Below, one piece after another: positions 53,307 through 63,801 of a stretch of DNA of 64,000 nucleotides. The notes under the pieces were generated by a model. It saw only the letters and a program-made list of their open reading frames with translations, was not told where the DNA came from and ran no database searches. Made by a program: the position numbers and the translations under genes. The stretch's first letter is position 1, and every line of letters starts with the position of its first letter. The DNA comes from Pycnococcus provasolii (Eukaryota; Chlorophyta; Pseudoscourfieldiophyceae; Pseudoscourfieldiales): NCBI GenBank assembly GCA_049487715.1, contig CP150561.1, forward strand, positions 651,767 through 715,766, in the 5' to 3' direction.

Positions 53307-53344
53307 GTGGGCCCATTCTGAGCGTGGGCCCAGAATGGGCCCAC
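53307..53344. repeat. Perfect inverted repeat (14-bp arms)
   Basis: GTGGGCCCATTCTG (53307-53320) and its exact complement (53331-53344) around a 10-bp loop that itself contains GTGGGCC. Upstream of the acetyl-CoA carboxylase gene. Confidence 0.85.
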
Positions 53345-53556
53345 TCTGACTCTGGGTGCCCCAAACTTCTCAATTTCCGACTATGACAGCAGGCTGCAGG
53401 ATTCAACAAAACATTTTTGTGGGTATGTCTTACAGTTGATTAAGGTGGTCAGGTGACCGGGATCCCAACACAAGGTCCTTTTTTTCTGAAACCAAATTAA
53501 CAATCACAACTTACCCGTGAATGGGGGATACCATGATCCGGCTTAACCCGGCCAAG

Positions 53557-53574
53557 GGCCGGGTTAACCCGGCC
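53557..53574. repeat. 18-bp perfect palindrome
   Basis: GGCCGGGTTAACCCGGCC reads the same on both strands. Partial copies surround it (GGCTTAACCCGGCC before, GCCGGGTTAAC at ~53654). Confidence 0.85.
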
Positions 53575-53683
53575 ATAGGCCAAAAACCAAGTGTAAGTAC
53601 TACGTAAGTTAGTCTCGGTTAAGCCGGCCTGCTTGCCCGACAGAAGCCTATTGCCGGGTTAACACTAACCCTACCTGGGCGTG

Positions 53684-53740
53684 TCCTGGTCGTTCGTCCC
53701 GATACGTCCCGTTCGTTCGTCCCGGTCGTTCGTCCCGAGC
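53684..53740. promoter_or_regulatory. CGTTCGTCCCG repeats upstream of acetyl-CoA carboxylase
   Basis: Three copies of CGTTCGTCCCG and one variant (GATACGTCCCG) within about 55 bp, 70-120 bp before the ATG at 53807. TAACACTAACCCTACC lies just upstream. Likely promoter or 5' UTR sequence; function inferred. Confidence 0.4.
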
Positions 53741-53806
53741 CCCCTCTCTGCACCGTTGGCCTTCCAACGAGAGCCTTCCAACGCGTAACATTTCGCGTCC
53801 AAAGCC

Positions 53807-56800
53807 ATGGGCAGGCAGATGGGCGGCAGGCGTGCTGCTCGACCGCACAGGGCACCGCGCACTGTCGCAGTCGCGACGCCCAACAAGGGCGGCGCGTCGA
53901 GCAAGAAGCCGGTGCAGCCGCCGTCGGCTCTCGCGGAGGTGGCGTCGGAGGTGAAGGTGGCATCCACCGAAGTGGACGCGCTCGCCGACTACGTCAAGGC
54001 GCGAGGAGGACGACGCGTGATCCGAAAGGTGCTCATTGCCAACAACGGTATGGCGGCAACCAAGTCGATCCTGTCCATGCGCCGGTGGTGCTACCTGCAG
54101 CTTGGCGACGACAAGGCTGTGGAGTTTGTCGCCATGGCTTCGCCGGAGGACCTCAAGGCGAATGCCGAGTACATCAGGCTCGCGGATGACTTCGTCGAGG
54201 TTCCGAGCGGAAGCAACAAGAACAACTACGCGAACGTCGACCTGATCGTCGACATTGCCGAAAAGGAGGGATGCGACGCCGTCTGGCCGGGTTGGGGACA
54301 CGCGTCCGAGAACCCGAAGCTGCCCGCGACGCTCAAGGCGCGCGGCATCCAGTTCATTGGGCCGACGGCGCCCGTCATGTCCGTGCTCGGCGACAAGATC
54401 GCCGCGAACATCCTCGCGCAGACGGCGAAGGTGCCGAGTATCCCGTGGTCGGGAGACGGTCTGACGGCTGATCTCACCGAAGAGGGAACGATTCCCGACG
54501 AAATCTTCCAGAAGGCGATGGTCACGACCGCCGACGAGGCTGTGGCCGCGGCGGAACGCATCGGATACCCGGTGATGCTCAAGGCGTCGGAGGGTGGCGG
54601 TGGCAAGGGAATTCGCATGTCCGACGACGAGGAGGCGCTGCGCGGCAACTTTGAGCAGGTGAAGGCGGAGGTTCCCGGCTCGCCGATGTTCATGATGCAG
54701 CTGTGCAGCCAAGCGCGCCACCTCGAGGTTCAGATTGTTGGAGACGAGCACGGCAACGCCGTCGCGCTCAACGGACGCGACTGCTCAACGCAGCGTCGCT
54801 TCCAGAAGATTTTCGAGGAGGGACCTCCGACGGTTGCTCCCCGCGAGATTTTCCGCGAAATGGAGAAGGCTGCCCAGCGCCTCACGCAGAACATCGGGTA
54901 CATTGGCGCGGGTACGGTCGAGTACCTCTTCAACGCCGCCACGGGCAACTTCTTCTTCCTCGAGCTGAACCCGCGTCTGCAGGTGGAGCACCCCGTCACC
55001 GAGGGACTGACGGGCGTGAACCTGCCAAGCATCCAGCTTCAGGTGGCGATGGGAATTCCTCTCGACCGCATCCCGGACGTTCGCCGCCTTTACGCGCGCG
55101 ACGAGGATGGCGACGACAAGATTGACTTCATGGAGGACGAGTACGTGCTCCCCGAGCGCCACGTCCTCGCCGCGCGCATCACCGCGGAGAACCCTGACGA
55201 GGGATTCAAGCCGACGAGCGGCAGCATCGAACGGATCTCGTTCCAGAGCACGCCGAACGTCTGGGGATACTTCAGCGTCGGCGCGAACGGAGGCGTGCAC
55301 GAGTTTGCCGACAGTCAGTTTGGTCACCTCTTCGCTTCCGGGCCCACGCGCGAGGATGCGCGCAAGGCGCTCATCCTCGCCCTGAAGGACGTGAACGTGT
55401 ACGGCGAGGTTCGAACGGCGGTTGACTACCTCGTCGAGCTCGCGTCGACCGACGCGTTCCGCGAGAACACCATCGACACCAGCTGGCTCGACGGGCTCAT
55501 CGCGAAGAAGTCGGTGCAGGTGTCCAAGGATCCTGTGCTCATCGTCATGTGCGCAGCCATGGCACGCGCCAAGGCTCACACCAAGGAGGTGGAGGCGCAG
55601 TTCGCCGAGTCGTGGAAGCGCGGCCAGCTTGCGGCGTGCAACAACGCCGCGGGACTGCAGAGCATGCTCCGCTTCCCCGTTGAGATGACGTTCCGCGACG
55701 TCGCGTACACCGTCGACGTCACGCGCAAGAGCCAGGACAGCTACAGCCTGAAGATTCGCGGCGCCGCATCGCAGGATGGCATCGTGTGCCGCGCGCGCGA
55801 GCGGAGCGACGGAACTCTCATCATCACGCCGATGGGCGCGCAGAGGGCGTTCCAGGTTGTGGGACTCGAGGAGCCTCTCGGCCTTCGCCTCGTGCTCGAC
55901 GGGCAGACATTCCTGCTGCCGAACCAGAACGATCCCAGCGAGCTGCGCACGGACGTCACGGGAAAGCTCATCCGCTTCCTGAAGAAGGATGGCGACGAGA
56001 TTCAGCAGGGCAAGCCGTACGCCGAGGTGGAGTCGATGAAGATGGTCATGCAGCTCGTCGCCAGCGAGTCGGGCAAGATCACGCTCAAGAAGCCGCCGGG
56101 ATCCGTCATCGAGGCTGGCGACCTGCTCGCGGGACTTGAGCTCGAGGATCCTTCGAAGGTGAAGCGCGCGACGCCGTTCTCCGGCAAGTTTGAGCCCAAG
56201 GGAATCATGCCCAGTGACGGAAAGAGTGACGGAAAGATCTGGCAGCCAGACTTCAGCATGATGAGCATGGACGGTGACATGGAGGAGGACAAGCAGGCTG
56301 CGCTTGATGCCGCGGTGGAGGCGATGGACCTGCTGCTCGACGGATACGTGCACGACGTCGAGTCGGCGGTGCAGCAGTTCATCACCGGGCTGCAGGAGTT
56401 TGTCACCAGCCAGGTGGAGCTCAACGGAACGGAGAAGCGGGAGATGGCGATGGCATACGTCGGCCGCGTGGTTTCGCGCTACCTCGCGGTGGAGGCGCGA
56501 TTCGGAAACACGTCGCCGGAGGGTGACGTCGCGGAGCTCGTGCAGGCGCACGCGAAGGACTCGCCCGCGACCATCACCAGCGCGGTGCTCGCTCGCAGCC
56601 AGGTGGCTCGCCGAAGCGACGCAATTGCCAGTCTGCTGAGGCAGCTGCCGAGCCTTCCCGCCAAGGTGATGCAGTCAGGACCCGTCTCGTGGCAGGGAGA
56701 CTTCGCACCCATTTCCGAGGACGTCAAGTCGGACCTCGAGCGCCTCAGCCGCCTCCGTCGACCGGAGCACGTGTCGGTGGCGCTCGCCGCGGCGAATATC

Positions 56801-59800
56801 CTGCTCGAGAAGAAGCTGCCGTCTGTCGACCAGCGTCTCGAGGAGCTGCGCGACCTTCTCGCGGGCAAGTCTGCGTACAAGTCGTCGAGCGGCATTGAGA
56901 TTGCCGCCGGCGACCTCGACGCGCTCGTCGGGTCACCTCTGCTGGCGGTGGACCTTCTCCCACAGCTCTTCGGCGACGACGACACCAAGGTTCGCGAGGC
57001 TGCCATCACCGTTTTCGTGAAGCGCATGTACCGCTCGCACAAGGTGCACGGCGTGGAGATTGGCGAGGTTGCCGGCCTGCCGGTGGCGAAGTTCAAGTTC
57101 CAGTACGACACGCCGCCTCTCGAGAGCCCGATGCGATTTGGCATGCTCGCCGTCGCTTCCGTCATGTCCGACTTCGAGGCGAAGATGCCTCAGCTGCTCG
57201 AGAGGTACCAGGAGCTCCAGTCCGACGTCAAGAGCGACGGCGAAAGCGAGCACGGGCCCATCAACGTTCTGCACCTCGCGTGCACGGACGAGAAGGCGAC
57301 GCTCGCGGCTGACAACGAGTCGGCTGACAACGAGTCGGCTGCGTGCGCCGAGGCCATCTCCGCGTCCGTCAAGTCGATGGGAGAGGCTTGCGGGCTGAAG
57401 TACGTGAACGTGATTGCCCACGAGTCGAAGCAGCTTCCCCGCTACTACACGTATACCGCGGCGAAGGAGTACGCGGAGGACCCGCTCTACCGCGGATGCC
57501 GCCCCACGCTCGCTCATCTTCTCGAGCTCAGCCGCCTCCAGAACTACGAGCTGACGCGCATCCCCACGTTCAACCGCGACCTTCACATTTACAGCGGCGC
57601 CGTCACGGACGGATCTCGGCAGATGCCCCAGATGCCCCAGCTGCTTCTCAGGCGCATCACGCACTCGAAGGACGTTATGGACGGCGGCCTCGAGCGCATC
57701 ATGACCAAGGCGCTCGACGGCCTCGACCTCGCGGTGCTCGACCCGCGCGGCAACACGTGCTCGAGCAGTCGCATCTACGTCAACTCCATCCCCGAGATCG
57801 CGGCAGTTGGCGGAAATGCCGCGGCGACCGCACGCGAGCTGAGCAACCGCATCGCCGACTTCGTGTCGCAGAACGCCGCTCGGCTGCTGAAGCTGAAGGT
57901 TGACGAGATTGAGTTCAAGGTTCGCATCAAGAGCGTCGGCGAGGTGGTCCCCGTTCGCTTCATGGCGTCGTCGCTCTCAGGGCAGTGGCTGAAGATGGAC
58001 ATCTTCCGCGAGTACCTGAACCCCGTGACAGGTGCCGCGACGCGATTCTGCACGTACGGAAGCGAGGACGCGTCGCAGCCCGAGGTGTGCTTCCTCGACC
58101 CCTACCCGATTGCCGATGCCCGCCGACGTGCCGTCGATGCCGATGCCGATGCCGATGCCGATGTCGATGCCGATGCCGATGCCGATGCCGATGCCGATGC
58201 CGATGTCGATGTCGATGCCGATGTCGATGTCGATGTCGATGTCGATGTCGATGCCGATGTCGATGTCGATGCCGATGCCGATGTCGGTGTTGATGCCGAT
58301 GCCCGCCGACGTGCCGTCGATGCCGATGCCGATGCCGATGCCGATGTCGATGCCGATGCCGATGCCGATGCCGATGTCGATGTCGATGCCGATGCCCGCC
58401 GACGTGCCGTCGATGCCGATGCCGATGCCGATGCCGATGCCGATGCCGATGCCGATGCCGATGCCGATGCCCGCCGACGTGCCGTCGATGCCGATGCCGA
58501 TGCCGATGCCGATGCCGATGCCGATGTCGATGTCGATGTCGATGTCGATGTCGATGTCGATGCCGATGTCGGTGTCGGTGTTGATGCCGATGCCGATGCC
58601 GATGCCGATGCCGATGCCGATGCCGATGCCGATGCCGATGCCGATGCCGATGCCCGCCGACGTGCCGTCGATGCCGATGCCGATGCCGATGCCGATGCCG
58701 ATGTCGTGCACGAGTTTGCCGACAGTCAGTTTGGTCACCTCTTCGCTTCCGGGCCCACGCGCGAGGATGCGCGCAAGGCGCTCATCCTCGCCCTGAAGGA
58801 CGTGAACGTGTACGGCGAGGTTCGAACGGCGGTTGACTACCTCGTCGAGCTCGCGTCGACCGATGCGTTCCGCGAGAACACCATCGACACCAGCTGGCTC
58901 GACGGGCTCATCGCGAAGAAGTCGGTGCAGGTGTCCAAGGATCCTGTGCTCATCGTCATGTGCGCAGCCATGGCACGCGCCAAGGCTCACACCAAGGAGG
59001 TGGAGGCGCAGTTCGCCGAGTCGTGGAAGCGCGGCCAGCTTGCGGCGTGCAACAACGCCGCGGGACTGCAGAGCATGCTCCGCTTCCCCGTTGAGATGAC
59101 GTTCCGCGACGTCGCGTACACCGTCGACGTCACGCGCAAGAGCCAGGACAGCTACAGCCTGAAGATTCGCGGCGCCGCATCGCAGGATGGCATCGTGTGC
59201 CGCGCGCGCGAGCGGAGCGACGGAACTCTCATCATCACGCCGATGGGCGCGCAGAGGGCGTTCCAGGTTGTGGGACTCGAGGAGCCTCTCGGCCTTCGCC
59301 TCGTGCTCGACGGGCAGACATTCCTGCTGCCGAACCAGAACGATCCCAGCGAGCTGCGCACGGACGTCACGGGAAAGCTCATCCGCTTCCTGAAGAAGGA
59401 TGGCGACGAGATTCAGCAGGGCAAGCCGTACGCCGAGGTGGAGTCGATGAAGATGGTCATGCAGCTCGTCGCCAGCGAGTCGGGCAAGATCACGCTCAAG
59501 AAGCCGCCGGGATCCGTCATCGAGGCTGGCGACCTGCTCGCGGGACTTGAGCTCGAGGATCCTTCGAAGGTGAAGCGCGCGACGCCGTTCTCCGGCAAGT
59601 TTGAGCCCAAGGGAATCATGCCCAGTGACGGAAAGAGTGACGGAAAGATCTGGCAGCCAGACTTCAGCATGATGAGCATGGACGGTGACATGGAGGAGGA
59701 CAAGCAGGCTGCGCTTGATGCCGCGGTGGAGGCGATGGACCTGCTGCTCGACGGATACGTGCACGACGTCGAGTCGGCGGTGCAGCAGTTCATCACCGGG

Positions 59801-62800
59801 CTGCAGGAGTTTGTCACCAGCCAGGTGGAGCTCAACGGAACGGAGAAGCGGGAGATGGCGATGGCATACGTCGGCCGCGTGGTTTCGCGCTACCTCGCGG
59901 TGGAGGCGCGATTCGGAAACACGTCGCCGGAGGGTGACGTCGCGGAGCTCGTGCAGGCGCACGCGAAGGACTCGCCCGCGACCATCACCAGCGCGGTGCT
60001 CGCTCGCAGCCAGGTGGCTCGCCGAAGCGACGCAATTGCCAGTCTGCTGAGGCAGCTGCCGAGCCTTCCCGCCAAGGTGATGCAGTCAGGACCCGTCTCG
60101 TGGCAGGGAGACTTCGCACCCATTTCCGAGGACGTCAAGTCGGACCTCGAGCGCCTCAGCCGCCTCCGTCGACCGGAGCACGTGTCGGTGGCGCTCGCCG
60201 CGGCGAATATCCTGCTCGAGAAGAAGCTGCCGTCTGTCGACCAGCGTCTCGAGGAGCTGCGCGACCTTCTCGCGGGCAAGTCTGCGTACAAGTCGTCGAG
60301 CGGCATTGAGATTGCCGCCGGCGACCTCGACGCGCTCGTCGGGTCACCTCTGCTGGCGGTGGACCTTCTCCCACAGCTCTTCGGCGACGACGACACCAAG
60401 GTTCGCGAGGCTGCCATCACCGTTTTCGTGAAGCGCATGTACCGCTCGCACAAGGTGCACGGCGTGGAGATTGGCGAGGTTGCCGGCCTGCCGGTGGCGA
60501 AGTTCAAGTTCCAGTACGACACGCCGCCTCTCGAGAGCCCGATGCGATTTGGCATGCTCGCCGTCGCTTCCGTCATGTCCGACTTCGAGGCGAAGATGCC
60601 TCAGCTGCTCGAGAGGTACCAGGAGCTCCAGTCCGACGTCAAGAGCGACGGCGAAAGCGAGCACGGGCCCATCAACGTTCTGCACCTCGCGTGCACGGAC
60701 GAGAAGGCGACGCTCGCGGCTGACAACGAGTCGGCTGACAACGAGTCGGCTGCGTGCGCCGAGGCCATCTCCGCGTCCGTCAAGTCGATGGGAGAGGCTT
60801 GCGGGCTGAAGTACGTGAACGTGATTGCCCACGAGTCGAAGCAGCTTCCCCGCTACTACACGTATACCGCGGCGAAGGAGTACGCGGAGGACCCGCTCTA
60901 CCGCGGATGCCGCCCCACGCTCGCTCATCTTCTCGAGCTCAGCCGCCTCCAGAACTACGAGCTGACGCGCATCCCCACGTTCAACCGCGACCTTCACATT
61001 TACAGCGGCGCCGTCACGGACGGATCTCGGCAGATGCCCCAGATGCCCCAGCTGCTTCTCAGGCGCATCACGCACTCGAAGGACGTTATGGACGGCGGCC
61101 TCGAGCGCATCATGACCAAGGCGCTCGACGGCCTCGACCTCGCGGTGCTCGACCCGCGCGGCAACACGTGCTCGAGCAGTCGCATCTACGTCAACTCCAT
61201 CCCCGAGATCGCGGCAGTTGGCGGAAATGCCGCGGCGACCGCACGCGAGCTGAGCAACCGCATCGCCGACTTCGTGTCGCAGAACGCCGCTCGGCTGCTG
61301 AAGCTGAAGGTTGACGAGATTGAGTTCAAGGTTCGCATCAAGAGCGTCGGCGAGGTGGTCCCCGTTCGCTTCATGGCGTCGTCGCTCTCAGGGCAGTGGC
61401 TGAAGATGGACATCTTCCGCGAGTACCTGAACCCCGTGACAGGTGCCGCGACGCGATTCTGCACGTACGGAAGCGAGGACGCGTCGCAGCCCGAGGTGTG
61501 CTTCCTCGACCCCTACCCGATTGCCGATGCCCGCCGACGTGCCGTCGATGCCGATGCCGATGCCGATGCCGATGTCGATGCCGATGCCGATGCCGATGCC
61601 GATGCCGATGCCGATGCCGATGCCGATGTCGATGTCGATGTCGATGTCGATGTCGATGCCGATGTCGATGTCGATGCCGATGCCGATGTCGGTGTTGATG
61701 CCGATGCCCGCCGACGTGCCGTCGATGCCGATGCCGATGCCGATGCCGATGTCGATGCCGATGCCGATGCCGATGCCGATGCCGATGCCGATGCCGATGC
61801 CCGCCGACGTGCCGTCGATGCCGATGCCGATGCCGATGCCGATGTCGATGCCGATGCCGATGCCGATGCCGATGCCGATGTCGATGCCGATGCCGATGCC
61901 GATGCCGATGCCGATGCCGATGCCGATGCCGATGCCGATGTCGATGTCGATGTCGATGTCGATGCCGATGCCGATGTCGGTGTCGGTGTTGATGCCGATG
62001 CCGATGCCGATGCCGATGTCGATGTCGATGCCGATGCCGATGCCCGCCGACGTGCCGTCGATGCCGATGCCGATGCCGATGCCGATGCCGATGTCGATGC
62101 CGATGCCGATGCCGATGTCGATGCCGATGCCCGCCGACGTGCCGTCGATGCCCGCTTCACCGGCGACGTGATCAAGCACGACAAGGCGCGCGAACTCGAC
62201 GAGGTGACGTCAACGGCGTTATGTAACGCCGTTGATATATCCCTTGTTGAGCTCTTCTCGGCCAACTCATTCAAGTCGGATCCCGTGTTCGGGCCACAGT
62301 GCTCCGGACCACCGGTCCAAGACGGACAGACTTGGATGAGTTGGCCGAGAATGACTCGGCCGCGCAAGAAGCGGAAGACGGAGGTCACGGAGGACGACTC
62401 GTCCGAGCCCACAACGGGTGGTTGCGACGCGTTTGCGTTATCGCGACTGCTTCCGGATGAATTTCCGACGCACGAACATGCCGTGAATGCGATGGACACT
62501 TGGGCGACGTCTAAGTGGAACGCGTACAAAGGCTCGACTTGGGTGCCGGGTAGCCATTGGCCGCCCGATACCATTGGCGCGGTTTTGAAGGAGAGAGGCA
62601 TTGGCTTCGGCCTTGCCTTTTCGCGCAAATCGCAGACGCGGACGGAAATCGACGCGGCCATCGCCAAGATCATCAAGAACAACGACCTCGTCTTCATCGA
62701 TGGCCTCATCACCACGACGGAGAACGTGCACGTGTACGACCCGTGTACGACCTTCGGCAAGGGCAAGGCGGCCAACCACCACATGAAGTTTAAGCCTCGG

Positions 62801-63787
62801 ATTAACGACCATGGTCGTCATTCGGCGGCGTGCATTCGCGGATGCGTTCACGACGCGGCGTTCTTCGAATCGCCCACGGCGTACAACGGAAGCGCCGACG
62901 GCCAACCGATTCAACTCGAATCGGTTGGCTCGTTTTTCCGAAGCGTGGGCCGCCTGTACGTGATCGACCGCGGCGCCGCCGCCGAGTCCACCGCCGACAA
63001 GAAGGCCGCCGACAAGAAGGGCAAAGCCGCCGCCGCGCCGCTCGGCTCGAGCCGAGGCACCACCAAGCCTTCGACGCAAGCGACGCCGAGTACCTCAACG
63101 GCACGTGACGATGGCATGCAGGCGGCGGCCTTTGAACTCTTCCTCCTTCAACTCAAAGACTTGAGTGCAGATCAACGGCAAAAGGTCATGAATAGGACGA
63201 TGTCACTAGCAAACAACGAGTATCCTTATTTTTTGAACCGCCTAGCCAATGACTTGAACCACGCCATCTACCGGTCGCACGAGACGTTCGCCCAATTGAC
63301 GACCTCCGCTAGGGTTGTCATGTACCGATCGCACCACAACTTGCGCGCCTTCTTTGCACCAAGTTCACAAGGAGATCTCGTGGTGCGAAGAAGGCGCGTC
63401 GATGACACATCGTACATCATCGATCGCGGCCTCGCTTACCGCATCGAAAAGCCCGATCGAAATGCGCACATCATATCTCTCGGACGCATCATCGGTGAAC
63501 GATGGGTGCACTCCTTCTTTGCACCCAACGATGTGATCGCAATCCGCGACACAAACGTGAATGTTGGCGAGATCACGTCGAACATGACCAAGCACAACAT
63601 GCCGCGCACTCACATCTCGCTAGCCGTAAGGTTCGACGAGAACGGCAACCCGTACTTCACGGCATTGAGCACGTCGGTGCCTTCGTCTTCGTCTTCGCCT
63701 TCGCCTTCGCCTTCGCCTTCGCGTGTGCGTACACAGACGCAACAAAAGTTCGGCGACATTGTGCTCAACATTCGCAAAAGGTCATGA
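53807..63787 (+). CDS. Multidomain acetyl-CoA carboxylase lacking the carboxyltransferase domain, fused to repeats and a terminal ORF
   Basis: A single 3,326-aa open frame. Residues 1-1436 are eukaryotic-type ACCase: an Arg-rich leader, biotin carboxylase ([20 protein letters not shown] near 73, ATP-grasp loop EGGGGKGIR ~262-270, [14 protein letters not shown] 386-399), a biotin carrier domain with VESMKM (biotinyl Lys745) and the central domain to LDPYPIADA. The carboxyltransferase domain should follow but is absent. Instead come a hexamer array, a second copy of residues ~497-1436 (second biotinyl site at Lys1882), another array and an unrelated ~545-aa tail. The arrays are stop-free in every frame, so frame continuity does not prove one protein. 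Without carboxyltransferase it cannot make malonyl-CoA alone. Start: ATG at 53807 after AAAGCC. Confidence 0.75.
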   Translation: MGRQMGGRRAARPHRAPRTVAVATPNKGGASSKKPVQPPSALAEVASEVKVASTEVDALADYVKARGGRRVIRKVLIANNGMAATKSILSMRRWCYLQLGDDKAVEFVAMASPEDLKANAEYIRLADDFVEVPSGSNKNNYANVDLIVDIAEKEGCDAVWPGWGHASENPKLPATLKARGIQFIGPTAPVMSVLGDKIAANILAQTAKVPSIPWSGDGLTADLTEEGTIPDEIFQKAMVTTADEAVAAAERIGYPVMLKASEGGGGKGIRMSDDEEALRGNFEQVKAEVPGSPMFMMQLCSQARHLEVQIVGDEHGNAVALNGRDCSTQRRFQKIFEEGPPTVAPREIFREMEKAAQRLTQNIGYIGAGTVEYLFNAATGNFFFLELNPRLQVEHPVTEGLTGVNLPSIQLQVAMGIPLDRIPDVRRLYARDEDGDDKIDFMEDEYVLPERHVLAARITAENPDEGFKPTSGSIERISFQSTPNVWGYFSVGANGGVHEFADSQFGHLFASGPTREDARKALILALKDVNVYGEVRTAVDYLVELASTDAFRENTIDTSWLDGLIAKKSVQVSKDPVLIVMCAAMARAKAHTKEVEAQFAESWKRGQLAACNNAAGLQSMLRFPVEMTFRDVAYTVDVTRKSQDSYSLKIRGAASQDGIVCRARERSDGTLIITPMGAQRAFQVVGLEEPLGLRLVLDGQTFLLPNQNDPSELRTDVTGKLIRFLKKDGDEIQQGKPYAEVESMKMVMQLVASESGKITLKKPPGSVIEAGDLLAGLELEDPSKVKRATPFSGKFEPKGIMPSDGKSDGKIWQPDFSMMSMDGDMEEDKQAALDAAVEAMDLLLDGYVHDVESAVQQFITGLQEFVTSQVELNGTEKREMAMAYVGRVVSRYLAVEARFGNTSPEGDVAELVQAHAKDSPATITSAVLARSQVARRSDAIASLLRQLPSLPAKVMQSGPVSWQGDFAPISEDVKSDLERLSRLRRPEHVSVALAAANILLEKKLPSVDQRLEELRDLLAGKSAYKSSSGIEIAAGDLDALVGSPLLAVDLLPQLFGDDDTKVREAAITVFVKRMYRSHKVHGVEIGEVAGLPVAKFKFQYDTPPLESPMRFGMLAVASVMSDFEAKMPQLLERYQELQSDVKSDGESEHGPINVLHLACTDEKATLAADNESADNESAACAEAISASVKSMGEACGLKYVNVIAHESKQLPRYYTYTAAKEYAEDPLYRGCRPTLAHLLELSRLQNYELTRIPTFNRDLHIYSGAVTDGSRQMPQMPQLLLRRITHSKDVMDGGLERIMTKALDGLDLAVLDPRGNTCSSSRIYVNSIPEIAAVGGNAAATARELSNRIADFVSQNAARLLKLKVDEIEFKVRIKSVGEVVPVRFMASSLSGQWLKMDIFREYLNPVTGAATRFCTYGSEDASQPEVCFLDPYPIADARRRAVDADADADADVDADADADADADADVDVDADVDVDVDVDVDADVDVDADADVGVDADARRRAVDADADADADVDADADADADVDVDADARRRAVDADADADADADADADADADARRRAVDADADADADADADVDVDVDVDVDVDADVGVGVDADADADADADADADADADADADARRRAVDADADADADADVVHEFADSQFGHLFASGPTREDARKALILALKDVNVYGEVRTAVDYLVELASTDAFRENTIDTSWLDGLIAKKSVQVSKDPVLIVMCAAMARAKAHTKEVEAQFAESWKRGQLAACNNAAGLQSMLRFPVEMTFRDVAYTVDVTRKSQDSYSLKIRGAASQDGIVCRARERSDGTLIITPMGAQRAFQVVGLEEPLGLRLVLDGQTFLLPNQNDPSELRTDVTGKLIRFLKKDGDEIQQGKPYAEVESMKMVMQLVASESGKITLKKPPGSVIEAGDLLAGLELEDPSKVKRATPFSGKFEPKGIMPSDGKSDGKIWQPDFSMMSMDGDMEEDKQAALDAAVEAMDLLLDGYVHDVESAVQQFITGLQEFVTSQVELNGTEKREMAMAYVGRVVSRYLAVEARFGNTSPEGDVAELVQAHAKDSPATITSAVLARSQVARRSDAIASLLRQLPSLPAKVMQSGPVSWQGDFAPISEDVKSDLERLSRLRRPEHVSVALAAANILLEKKLPSVDQRLEELRDLLAGKSAYKSSSGIEIAAGDLDALVGSPLLAVDLLPQLFGDDDTKVREAAITVFVKRMYRSHKVHGVEIGEVAGLPVAKFKFQYDTPPLESPMRFGMLAVASVMSDFEAKMPQLLERYQELQSDVKSDGESEHGPINVLHLACTDEKATLAADNESADNESAACAEAISASVKSMGEACGLKYVNVIAHESKQLPRYYTYTAAKEYAEDPLYRGCRPTLAHLLELSRLQNYELTRIPTFNRDLHIYSGAVTDGSRQMPQMPQLLLRRITHSKDVMDGGLERIMTKALDGLDLAVLDPRGNTCSSSRIYVNSIPEIAAVGGNAAATARELSNRIADFVSQNAARLLKLKVDEIEFKVRIKSVGEVVPVRFMASSLSGQWLKMDIFREYLNPVTGAATRFCTYGSEDASQPEVCFLDPYPIADARRRAVDADADADADVDADADADADADADADADVDVDVDVDVDADVDVDADADVGVDADARRRAVDADADADADVDADADADADADADADARRRAVDADADADADVDADADADADADVDADADADADADADADADADVDVDVDVDADADVGVGVDADADADADVDVDADADARRRAVDADADADADADVDADADADVDADARRRAVDARFTGDVIKHDKARELDEVTSTALCNAVDISLVELFSANSFKSDPVFGPQCSGPPVQDGQTWMSWPRMTRPRKKRKTEVTEDDSSEPTTGGCDAFALSRLLPDEFPTHEHAVNAMDTWATSKWNAYKGSTWVPGSHWPPDTIGAVLKERGIGFGLAFSRKSQTRTEIDAAIAKIIKNNDLVFIDGLITTTENVHVYDPCTTFGKGKAANHHMKFKPRINDHGRHSAACIRGCVHDAAFFESPTAYNGSADGQPIQLESVGSFFRSVGRLYVIDRGAAAESTADKKAADKKGKAAAAPLGSSRGTTKPSTQATPSTSTARDDGMQAAAFELFLLQLKDLSADQRQKVMNRTMSLANNEYPYFLNRLANDLNHAIYRSHETFAQLTTSARVVMYRSHHNLRAFFAPSSQGDLVVRRRRVDDTSYIIDRGLAYRIEKPDRNAHIISLGRIIGERWVHSFFAPNDVIAIRDTNVNVGEITSNMTKHNMPRTHISLAVRFDENGNPYFTALSTSVPSSSSSPSPSPSPSRVRTQTQQKFGDIVLNIRKRS
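55294..58201 (+). repeat. ACCase tandem duplication, first copy
   Basis: Begins at CGTGCACGAGTTTGCC and runs through the biotin carrier and central domains into the hexamer array. It is matched base for base, as far as I compared, by 58705-61612 (offset 3,411), except C at 55453 versus T at 58864. Confidence 0.93.
58115..58704 (+). repeat. Hexamer array 1 (GATGCC/GATGTC with 21-bp cassette)
   Basis: About 590 bp of GATGCC and GATGTC hexamers with occasional GGTGTC/GGTGTTGAT, punctuated by five copies of the cassette CGCCGACGTGCCGTC. The sixfold period leaves no stop codon in any frame: Asp-Ala/Asp-Val, Met-Pro or Cys-Arg on the plus strand and Gly-Ile or Ala-Ser on the minus. It begins exactly where the ACCase sequence breaks off. 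Confidence 0.95.
58705..61612 (+). repeat. ACCase tandem duplication, second copy (truncated gene fragment)
   Basis: Restates ACCase residues ~497-1436 with one noticed amino-acid-silent difference. It lacks the ATP-grasp catalytic half of biotin carboxylase and has no start of its own, so it cannot encode an independent carboxylase; it does keep a complete biotin carrier domain. Near-identity points to a very recent duplication, gene conversion or an assembly artefact. Confidence 0.93.
61526..62152 (+). repeat. Hexamer array 2 (GATGCC/GATGTC with 21-bp cassette)
   Basis: About 627 bp with the same words and again five cassette copies. It starts identically to array 1 for ~85 bp and then differs in hexamer order and number, as expected of replication slippage after duplication. 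Confidence 0.95.
62211..62234. repeat. Near-perfect hairpin after array 2
   Basis: CAACGGCGTTA and TAACGCCGTTG form an 11-bp inverted repeat separated by only 2 bp, about 60 bp after the end of array 2, near the junction with the terminal ORF. Confidence 0.85.
62336..63787 (+). CDS. Unknown terminal subtelomeric ORF (possible independent start)
   Basis: The last ~480 codons of the long frame, with an ATG at 62336 that could start a separate gene. A basic cluster [10 protein letters not shown] resembles a nuclear localisation signal. The body contains [40 protein letters not shown] and [20 protein letters not shown], then an Ala/Lys linker, a helical block ([19 protein letters not shown]) and a Ser-Pro tail from TCTTCGCCT repeats. 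The stop is only 13 bp before the telomere, so the 3' end of the gene may have been replaced by a chance stop. No family is recognised; a subtelomeric multigene family is plausible. Confidence 0.5.
   Translation: MSWPRMTRPRKKRKTEVTEDDSSEPTTGGCDAFALSRLLPDEFPTHEHAVNAMDTWATSKWNAYKGSTWVPGSHWPPDTIGAVLKERGIGFGLAFSRKSQTRTEIDAAIAKIIKNNDLVFIDGLITTTENVHVYDPCTTFGKGKAANHHMKFKPRINDHGRHSAACIRGCVHDAAFFESPTAYNGSADGQPIQLESVGSFFRSVGRLYVIDRGAAAESTADKKAADKKGKAAAAPLGSSRGTTKPSTQATPSTSTARDDGMQAAAFELFLLQLKDLSADQRQKVMNRTMSLANNEYPYFLNRLANDLNHAIYRSHETFAQLTTSARVVMYRSHHNLRAFFAPSSQGDLVVRRRRVDDTSYIIDRGLAYRIEKPDRNAHIISLGRIIGERWVHSFFAPNDVIAIRDTNVNVGEITSNMTKHNMPRTHISLAVRFDENGNPYFTALSTSVPSSSSSPSPSPSPSRVRTQTQQKFGDIVLNIRKRS
63178..63205 (+). 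repeat. 28-bp direct repeat, internal copy
   Basis: GCAAAAGGTCATGAATAGGA...TGTCA at 63178-63205 is repeated exactly at 63774-63801, where it adjoins the telomere. The internal copy codes within the terminal ORF. Confidence 0.95.
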
Positions 63788-63801
63788 ATAGGACGATGTC
63801 A
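63774..63801 (+). repeat. 28-bp direct repeat at the telomere junction
   Basis: An exact second copy of 63178-63205 (offset 596 bp). It supplies the stop of the terminal ORF and then passes directly into TTAGGG repeats. Confidence 0.95.

Noticed and set aside
54785-56551. 588-aa minus-strand ORF opposite ACCase
   Set aside because: Antisense shadow of a GC-rich conserved gene; the plus strand has all family motifs.
58032-58796. Met-Pro repeat ORF on the plus strand
   Set aside because: An alternative frame of the same hexamer array; an artefact of period-6 sequence without stops.
57977-59962. 661-aa minus-strand ORF across array 1
   Set aside because: It reads Gly-Ile/Asp-Ile repeats through the stop-free hexamer array and the antisense of the ACCase duplication; there is no domain.
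58115-62152. CRISPR-like appearance of regularly spaced 21-bp cassettes
   Set aside because: Spacers are simple hexamers of variable length, the genome is eukaryotic and there are no cas genes; it is a slippage satellite.
61513-62784. 423-aa minus-strand ORF across array 2
   Set aside because: Ala-Ser/Thr repeats forced by the hexamer array; antisense of the array and the terminal ORF.
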